Position numbers and translations under genes: made by a program | The notes under the pieces: generated by a model | Told to the model about the DNA's origin: nothing | Seen by the model: only the letters and a program-made list of their open reading frames with translations | Databases searched by the model: none | Source: an uncultured Lachnospiraceae bacterium | GTDB lineage: Bacteria; Bacillota_A; Clostridia; Lachnospirales; Lachnospiraceae | DNA: 19,452 nucleotides | Reading direction: 5' to 3' | NCBI GenBank assembly: GCA_902801585.1 | Contig: CADCIU010000052.1 | Span: 1-19,452, forward strand | In this document: positions 14,452 through 19,452 of the stretch, one piece after another | Numbering within the stretch: the stretch's first letter is position 1 | Layout of the letters: every line of letters begins with the position of its first letter

Positions 14452-16284
14452 CTACTCTAAAATAGTGATCCTTCCCTGTCCGTACATGTCCGCATACTCT
14501 TTGCCGACCACACCGCCCAGAGTGTCGACAATATAGTCGATCAGCGCCTGGTTGTCGAGTTTGATATTGTCTTTGACGACCTCTGCGCCTTCAAACATGG
14601 TAAAGCCGTCTCCGCATTCCAACAGCAAAAAGTTCTGGCTTGCCAATGTGTAGGTCTTATCCGGATCCAGCGGCTCCTCTCCGACCATGACATTCTGAAC
14701 CCGACGCTCTCCCTCAATACCCGTAAACATTCCGTTTTCGTCCTCGGTGCAGGGATTATCTACCGCTGAATTGATCTCGTAGGTCAAACCGGACACCTGC
14801 AGGAACGCGCCGCTCTCCCCGGGCACGTAGCGGCTGCCCCATTCCAAAGCGTCTAACACCTGCTGTCCGGTCACTTCTATAACACAGAGCGCGTTTCCAA
14901 ACGGTTTTACGGCTATGATGTCTCCGTAAGTGACGTCCCCTTTGCCGATAATTGCGCGAACCGCGCCTCCGTTTTCAATGGCAATATCAGCGCCGGACTG
15001 GTCGCGGTATGCATCTGCGCAAAAATCACCCATATTGGTCTCCGCCCGCCTGATCATGCGGATGGGTCTGCCGTTCGCATCCACCTCTGACGGGTCATAG
15101 ATCGTCAGTTCAACAGATGAAGAGGCCACCACTGTGTTCATCTGTTCTGCGACCACTTCCTCTGCCGCGCTTACCTTGTCACGCATATCATTCCGGATGT
15201 CAAGAAGGTCCGGTGCGGAGATATTATTGGGCCAGCTCCAGATTCCCGTCTCCACTATTTCTCCTTCTGCGGAAATATGGCTGTAGCCTATGCAGATGAG
15301 CTTAGTGCCTACCGCAGAACGGGTCACATCCTCTCCATCCTTGTTCTTCATGACGATCTGATCCATATCATGACTGTGTCCGTCCAGGACCACATCAATT
15401 CCGTTCGTATTGGCGATCACGTCTGCGTAAGTCCAAGGTCTGCATTCCTCCTCGTTCCCCAGATGTGCGATCAGATAGACATAATCCGCCCCTTCTGCCC
15501 GAGCCGCGTCTACAGCGTTCTGGATGGCCTGATAAATCTTAGCGCCTGTCTGGTCGTCCTGCATAAATCCATAGACATATTCTCCGCTCTCGTTCTGGAA
15601 GTAGGCCGGTGTCGATCCCCTCATCGTCCGGGGGGTCGTCACACCCACAAAGGCGATTTTTTTACCCGCCGCTTCTTTGATGACATATGGCTCCAGAACA
15701 GATTCGTTCAAATAGGTGAAGTTGCAGCTGATATACGGATACTCCGCCTTCTGAACCAGTTCCAGAAATCGTTCCGTCCCGTAATCGAACTCATGATTTC
15801 CCGGGATCGCGACATCATATCCGACTTCGTTCATCAAGTCGACGATCGCCTCTCCCTTGGAAAGCGTTCCGATCGCCTCTCCCTGTATGGAGTCGCCATC
15901 GTCAACCAGTATGGTCTCATAGCCGTTTTCCTCAAGCGTGTCTTTCACGCGCTCTAAACCTGCATATCCAAATCCCTGATTCACGCCGCAGTGAACATCG
16001 CTGGTAAAGAGGATGTAGATATCCCCGTTCTTATCCGCGGCTTTTTCTTCTGTTTCACCCGGAGTCGGGGACTGGGCCGTACTCAACGGCTCGTCCTGTT
16101 CCGGCGCCTGCGCCGGTTCTGTGACTTCCTCAGCAGACGCGGAACCTTCCGTATCCGAAACAGCTGCTTTCTCTGAAGTCTGTGCGAAATCAGAAGAATC
16201 CGGCGCTTTAGCCGTTCCTCCGCAGGATGCCAGGCTGAACCCCATGACGCCCGCGAGCAGCAGCGCAAAGATCTTTGTCTTCAT
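14452..16284 (-). CDS. 5'-nucleotidase / UshA-like metallophosphoesterase lipoprotein
   Basis: The 610-residue protein begins with a lipoprotein signal (KTKIFALLLAGVMGF, lipobox LASC, Cys21), followed by an acidic, Ser/Pro-rich linker to about residue 85. The metallophosphoesterase domain carries the metal ligands in TSDVHCG, DDGDSIQG, GNHEFDYG and DGHSHD. The C-terminal 5'-nucleotidase domain (NMGDFCADAYR, IAIENGGAVRA, GDVTYGDII) binds the nucleotide. It should be anchored outside the membrane and release phosphate from nucleotides or UDP-sugars for salvage. It lies 74 bases downstream of the TerD-like gene and 13 bases upstream of the pqqD-like gene. Possible promoter boxes in the 74-base gap are weak, so it may be an internal operon gene. 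Confidence 0.93.
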   Translation of the reverse strand: MKTKIFALLLAGVMGFSLASCGGTAKAPDSSDFAQTSEKAAVSDTEGSASAEEVTEPAQAPEQDEPLSTAQSPTPGETEEKAADKNGDIYILFTSDVHCGVNQGFGYAGLERVKDTLEENGYETILVDDGDSIQGEAIGTLSKGEAIVDLMNEVGYDVAIPGNHEFDYGTERFLELVQKAEYPYISCNFTYLNESVLEPYVIKEAAGKKIAFVGVTTPRTMRGSTPAYFQNESGEYVYGFMQDDQTGAKIYQAIQNAVDAARAEGADYVYLIAHLGNEEECRPWTYADVIANTNGIDVVLDGHSHDMDQIVMKNKDGEDVTRSAVGTKLICIGYSHISAEGEIVETGIWSWPNNISAPDLLDIRNDMRDKVSAAEEVVAEQMNTVVASSSVELTIYDPSEVDANGRPIRMIRRAETNMGDFCADAYRDQSGADIAIENGGAVRAIIGKGDVTYGDIIAVKPFGNALCVIEVTGQQVLDALEWGSRYVPGESGAFLQVSGLTYEINSAVDNPCTEDENGMFTGIEGERRVQNVMVGEEPLDPDKTYTLASQNFLLLECGDGFTMFEGAEVVKDNIKLDNQALIDYIVDTLGGVVGKEYADMYGQGRITILE

Positions 16285-16358
16285 ACCCCATCTTCCTTCT
16301 CTCTATTTTGACTTTATGATCTTTTATCTCAATCTGATAAATTTACAAATACAGTGAT

Positions 16359-18617
16359 TCACTCCTCCAGGTAAAAATATCTGTCCACCAGGCTCACGCC
16401 CTTTTCCTCTGCGGGCTTCCCCACTGTCAGGATGATATCCGCCTCCTCCGGCGAAGCGGCAGCCGTCACCTCCTGCGCTTCCAAGAGCATAGACAGGTAT
16501 CGATCCATCGTCATCCTGCAGCCGCCTGAACAGTTCTGCTGTGTGGTTTCAAAAGGCCGATAGTATTCAGGAAGTATTTCCGGCTGCTTTCCGACGAAGT
16601 ACAGTCTTCGCCCGGGAACATCTACATACCCATACTGAAGTTCGTCGGTGTCGGACCTAAGCTCATGCGTAAAGAAACAGTTTTGGGGATCATAGAGCTT
16701 CACTTTTGCACCCAGCTTCTTCACCGCCATCATTCCGACATAGCAGGTATCGATCTTCTTAAAGGATTCCTTTCCGTAATAGATATGGATCCGTGTCTGC
16801 ACCCGCAGAAGAGGCGCGTCCAGGTCAATATCGATATACTCCGCCGCGTTGCTGTGCGTGATATCGCCGGAATGGACGATTCCGTCTTTCTTAAAGTCAG
16901 CGTCCCATCCCACATGGATCGGCTCGAATTCCGTATTAAAGGCTTCCGCGTGCAGATCCAGGTCCACCCTCTTCCTGTCGTTCCAATAGACGAAGAAGCG
17001 CAGGTGCCTGACCTCATCCGGTATGCGGATCGCGATGCCTGCCGGGAGATAGCCGCCTTCTTCGCTTCCGTTTCCGGATTTCAGAACGCTGCAGGACAGA
17101 TCAAACGCGTCCGTCTGCAAATAAACCTTTTTCTGATACAGCTCCGTTCTCATTCCTTTCAGGTGCTCGAACAGAACAGCAGTCAAAATATCGCACACCC
17201 GCCCGTCATAGGGCTGCGATTTTTCATACAATGCGCGGGCTTTCCTGTATTCCAGCGAGAATGACTCTATGCTCCTGCTCTGCCGGTGCTCTGCATTTCG
17301 AATGATGTGCTCCCTGAGTTCCGGATCCAGATCCCTCTCTTTTGACAGCATCTTTTTCAGATTCTCCCGGCGCATTGCCGCTTCCGCTTCCCGTCGGTCC
17401 AAGGAAGCTTTGTAGAGATCCTCCAGTGGTTCTCTCATGCGGGCTTCATCCAGCGCGTTCAGGGTGTCGACGATCGTGTGCAGGCTCAGCGCGTCCGACT
17501 TGCTCCTGAGCAGTTTCAAAATATCGCTGTCCTTATATCCCTTCCTGAGAAGCCAGCGGATCATGCGCAGCATCATACCGGGACGCGCCGCGATAAAGTC
17601 GAGAGCACCTTGATCACCGTTCTCGACAAGATAGCGGGCCTGCGCTTCCCAGGACCTCAGTTCACCGTTTCGGAGCGCACGCACTGCTTCCCTGTGAACG
17701 TCACTGCGCGAATACATGTTGTAGTCCAGATACTGCAGAGAGACCAGGTTCTTCTCTCTCCCCTCCCGCGATAAGATCAGGTTGGTTTTAAAATCCTGTT
17801 CCGGATAGGACTCAAGGAGCTTCACGATCGCTCTCTTTTGGCCGGTTTTCAGATGATATCTGTGTTTTGGCAAAATCCCGTACACACACTTCATAACATC
17901 ACCGGTGTGCTGACAGATCTGCCTCAGGAATTGAATTCGATCCGTCCCGTCTGTGCCTTCCAGGACCGCGTCAAACAGTTCGACGAGATTCTCCTTGAAC
18001 GGGATCTGTATACCGGACAGCTGCTGCGGCGTCACGAGCGGGATCGCAAGTTTTACAAGTTCTTTGGAGGGCTTTGTCATCCGTTCTCTTCTCGCGAGGA
18101 TGCGGCGGAGTGCTTCAAACGGGGCTTCTTCCTCCGGCATCAGTTCCAGCACTTTGGCTTCCAGAAGAGGGTCATCGCTCCGGCTCTTTTCAGTCGCTCT
18201 GACATCCGGAAGCCAGCCCCGGCTGTTCTCCACTCCAAACAGGTCTTCCAGGCCGTAAGTGGAGAAGTAGTGTATCATCTGGTGCATCCGAAACTCTGCT
18301 TCTTCCATCTTCATCACCTGCTCCGGGAAATCAGGATACATGGGCGGAGCATCGACGCTCGGCATGAGACTCCGGAAGTGCTGCGCGAATCCGGTCATCG
18401 AGCGGCTTGCGGCAAGTCGGAGAATATCCGCCGGCTTCAGCGTATAGCCCAGATTCCGCAGCTCTTCGTTGACCGTCATCGCCTGCGTGATCCGGTCGTC
18501 TGATAGAAGCTGAGGTACAAAAGAGTCCGCCTTTGCGGGTTTTGAGCCTGCATCAGCGGCCTCGTATACTACTATCCTCAACTCACTTATGAGAAGCTTT
18601 TCGAGTGCAGTATTCAT
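16359..18617 (-). CDS. large protein with helical body and C-terminal TerD-like domain (MXAN_6230/SCO0854-like)
   Basis: The 752-residue protein is not a well-characterised family. Residues to about 500 are predicted mainly helical and charged, with a repeat-like middle (ALRNGELRSWEAQARYLVEN; AARPGMMLRMIRWLLRKG). Residues about 510-670 hold VYWNDRKRVDLDL, VHSGDITHS and AEYIDIDLDA, which match the pattern I recall for TerD-like domains of MXAN_6230/SCO0854-type proteins. TerD domains bind calcium and occur in stress and tellurite-type systems. No signal peptide or RING finger is seen. The start at 18617 is chosen because GGAG lies six bases upstream; the ATG at 18629 lacks a site. A structured RNA (18697-18813) lies about 80 bases upstream. 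The nucleotidase and pqqD-like genes follow. Function unknown; domain call moderate. Confidence 0.75.
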   Translation of the reverse strand: MNTALEKLLISELRIVVYEAADAGSKPAKADSFVPQLLSDDRITQAMTVNEELRNLGYTLKPADILRLAASRSMTGFAQHFRSLMPSVDAPPMYPDFPEQVMKMEEAEFRMHQMIHYFSTYGLEDLFGVENSRGWLPDVRATEKSRSDDPLLEAKVLELMPEEEAPFEALRRILARRERMTKPSKELVKLAIPLVTPQQLSGIQIPFKENLVELFDAVLEGTDGTDRIQFLRQICQHTGDVMKCVYGILPKHRYHLKTGQKRAIVKLLESYPEQDFKTNLILSREGREKNLVSLQYLDYNMYSRSDVHREAVRALRNGELRSWEAQARYLVENGDQGALDFIAARPGMMLRMIRWLLRKGYKDSDILKLLRSKSDALSLHTIVDTLNALDEARMREPLEDLYKASLDRREAEAAMRRENLKKMLSKERDLDPELREHIIRNAEHRQSRSIESFSLEYRKARALYEKSQPYDGRVCDILTAVLFEHLKGMRTELYQKKVYLQTDAFDLSCSVLKSGNGSEEGGYLPAGIAIRIPDEVRHLRFFVYWNDRKRVDLDLHAEAFNTEFEPIHVGWDADFKKDGIVHSGDITHSNAAEYIDIDLDAPLLRVQTRIHIYYGKESFKKIDTCYVGMMAVKKLGAKVKLYDPQNCFFTHELRSDTDELQYGYVDVPGRRLYFVGKQPEILPEYYRPFETTQQNCSGGCRMTMDRYLSMLLEAQEVTAAASPEEADIILTVGKPAEEKGVSLVDRYFYLEE

Positions 18618-18696
18618 TCTGATCTCCATATCGTTGCGGCTTCATAAAAGCATTTAAAAAGCATTTAAAAAGCCTTATAAAGGTCTTTGAGGTAAC

Positions 18697-18813
18697 AAAA
18701 AAGGGGCAGGCTATCTGATGACATACTTGCGCGTATCCGATTACCGCTGTCCCTTTCGGGTCAGAAATTAAAAGGAAGTCATCTTAGGATACACACAGCC
18801 GCCTGCTCCCTTT
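18697..18813 (-). ncRNA. structured RNA of about 115 nt with pseudoknot and terminator, class unknown
   Basis: On the minus strand the 5' and 3' ends pair: AAAGGG-A-GCAGGC (18813-18801) with GCCTGCCCC plus a six-base U-run (18711-18697). Inside, TGTGTGTATCC (18797-18787) pairs with GGATACGCGCA (18738-18728) over 11 pairs, two of them G-U. On the plus strand these would be C-A mismatches, so the minus strand is the RNA. A CTG-A-CCC/GAAA/GGG-A-CAG hairpin (18764-18747) has a GNRA loop. GATGAC (18783-18778) can pair with GTCATC (18722-18717) as a pseudoknot. The stem with U-run also acts as terminator. It is either a small RNA or a riboswitch-like leader of the TerD-like gene. It lacks SRP, tmRNA and RNase P motifs. 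Confidence 0.7.
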
Positions 18814-18816
18814 ATC

Positions 18817-18822
18817 ATTATA
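18817..18822 (-). promoter_or_regulatory. -10 box for the structured RNA
   Basis: A perfect TATAAT lies six to eight bases before the first bases of the closing stem, so the predicted transcription start (18811-18809) coincides with the RNA's folded 5' end. No clear -35 box is seen. Confidence 0.6.
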
Positions 18823-18856
18823 CTGCAATTTACAGCTTTATGGTCTCCATTTTTTA

Positions 18857-18887
18857 TGTCAGGGGGACGGTTCTTTTGACACAAAAG
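18857..18887. repeat. REP-like element with GGGGGACGGTTCTTTTGACA core
   Basis: TGTCA (18857-18861) and TGACA (18877-18881) bracket GGGGGACGGTTCTTT. A second inverted repeat, CTTTTG-ACA-CAAAAG, spans 18873-18887. From memory, GGGGACGGTTCT / AGAACCGTCCCC words recur as dispersed palindromic repeats in many bacterial genomes, often with REP-associated transposases. Only one copy is in this window, so this is recognition, not proof. Confidence 0.4.
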
Positions 18888-18979
18888 AGTGGATGCAGAT
18901 TTCTATTTTTCTTATAATGAATTAAAACTGATTCATAAAACTATCTGCTTTACATCATCACATCGAGGAGTCGAATCTC

Positions 18980-19452
18980 ATGAAACTTGCCAGAGATGTG
19001 TCGACCCGCGTCTTCTACATGGATGAGGGCGGAATTTATGAGGAGGGAACGCCGGAAGAAATCTTTGATCACCCTTCAAGAGAAAAGACCCGGATCTTCA
19101 TTCGCCGTCTTAAGACACTTTCGCTGGAAGTCCTTTCTCCCGACCTCGACTATGCCGATGTGATCGATAAGATCCGCAAATTCTGCAGGGATACCATGCA
19201 GAAAGCGTCAGTCAGCCGTAATATGATGCTGTGCTTCGAAGAGATCGCAGTGCAGAATATCATCCTGAAGTCCGGCAAAGATCCTTCCATTTACCCCGTC
19301 TTAATCGAAGCAGAATACTCGGAGCAGGATGGTTCTGTCCCCATGAACTTTACTTGGGGCGGCCGGACTTATGATCCGTTGGAGGACGGAGACGACCTTT
19401 CTTCCACGATCGTGAGAGGGCTGGCACAAGATATCCGATATTCAGGAGATGA
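18980..19452 (+). CDS. ABC-transporter ATPase C-terminal remnant joined to an RsbW-like HATPase region, 3' end outside window
   Basis: The frame opens at ATG 18980, after GAGGAG nine bases upstream, and is still open at the window end (157 codons plus two bases). Residues 1-45 (MKLARDVSTRVFYMDEGG, EEGTPEEIFDHP, IFIRRLK) match the last part of amino-acid ABC ATPases (GlnQ type), beginning just after the H-loop. Walker A, the ABC signature and Walker B are absent, and an in-frame stop lies about 50 bases upstream. From about residue 46 it resembles an anti-sigma-factor-kinase HATPase: CFEEIAVQN as N-box and WGGRTYDPLEDGDDLSS near the G1 box. I recall full-length ABC-HATPase fusions of this sort in clostridia. 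This copy is therefore either a 5'-truncated remnant or a trimmed, still-translated derivative. Confidence 0.7.
   Translation, partial: MKLARDVSTRVFYMDEGGIYEEGTPEEIFDHPSREKTRIFIRRLKTLSLEVLSPDLDYADVIDKIRKFCRDTMQKASVSRNMMLCFEEIAVQNIILKSGKDPSIYPVLIEAEYSEQDGSVPMNFTWGGRTYDPLEDGDDLSSTIVRGLAQDIRYSGD

Larger units (their letters stand above)
18630..18979. other. 350-base intergenic region between divergent genes
   Basis: Besides the structured RNA and the REP-like element, it holds a double 11-base direct repeat, AGCATTTAAAA (18649-18670), in the leader of the TerD-like gene. It also holds a plus-strand TATAAT at 18913-18918 that could serve the gene starting at 18980; its -35 region (TGGATG) is weak. 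No other gene is seen. Confidence 0.5.

Noticed and set aside
18702..18765. Hammerhead ribozyme on the plus strand
   Set aside because: CTGATGA is present at 18715-18721, but the GAAA and flanking stems of the hammerhead core are not in place. The stem with G-U pairs also shows that the RNA is on the minus strand.
18697..18813. Small SRP RNA or 6S RNA
   Set aside because: The length fits a small SRP RNA, but the conserved GGAAG-loop motif is absent. 6S RNA would be nearer 190 nt with a central bubble, and a pseudoknot is not part of either.
18876..18918. Plus-strand promoter made of TTGACA (18876) and TATAAT (18913)
   Set aside because: The spacing is 31 bases, far from 16-18. TTGACA here is better explained as part of the REP-like palindrome.

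Overview
The window looks like a chromosomal segment of an anaerobic Firmicute, most likely a gut or rumen Lachnospiraceae-type clostridium. This is inferred from strong GGAGG-type ribosome binding sites, roughly 50% GC, the style of the PqqD-like and DJ-1-like proteins, and the ABC/HATPase-type reading frame at the right end. No phage, transposase, CRISPR array, rRNA or tRNA gene is visible. Almost everything is on the minus strand; only the two end genes are on the plus strand.

Layout, left to right. (1) 1-905: an alpha/beta hydrolase on the plus strand whose ATG is missing only its A. It faces pheT across a shared bidirectional terminator. (2) 1011-4860: pheS-pheT, preceded by a long leader with a near-consensus promoter, a structured RNA that ends in an intrinsic terminator, and a 14-bp tandem repeat. 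The leader lacks T-box hallmarks. (3) 4996-8017: a cytoplasmic GH2 beta-galactosidase with its own promoter. (4) 8034-13308: a probable operon reading vWA/YfbK-type protein, OmpR-family response regulator, histidine kinase, membrane acyltransferase. It ends in a hairpin that overlaps the acyltransferase stop codon. The kinase most likely starts at a CTG that overlaps the regulator stop codon. (5) 13331-14117: a monocistronic DJ-1/PfpI gene with promoter, folded 5' UTR and terminator. (6) 14178-18617: a run of three genes reading TerD-like large protein, 5'-nucleotidase lipoprotein, PqqD-like protein. (7) 18697-18822: an unidentified, highly structured RNA of about 115 nt, with a -10 box, a pseudoknot and a terminator, directly upstream of the TerD-like gene. 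(8) 18857-18887: a REP-like GC-rich element. (9) 18980-19452: a plus-strand reading frame that keeps only the extreme C-terminus of an amino-acid ABC ATPase, joined to an RsbW-like ATPase region; it runs off the window.

Functional picture. pheST and lacZ are housekeeping and carbohydrate functions. The vWA/two-component/acyltransferase block looks like an envelope sensing and modification unit. The TerD-like/nucleotidase/PqqD block with its upstream RNA is the least explained part and the best candidate for something undescribed. All functional calls are from reading the sequence; no database search was possible.
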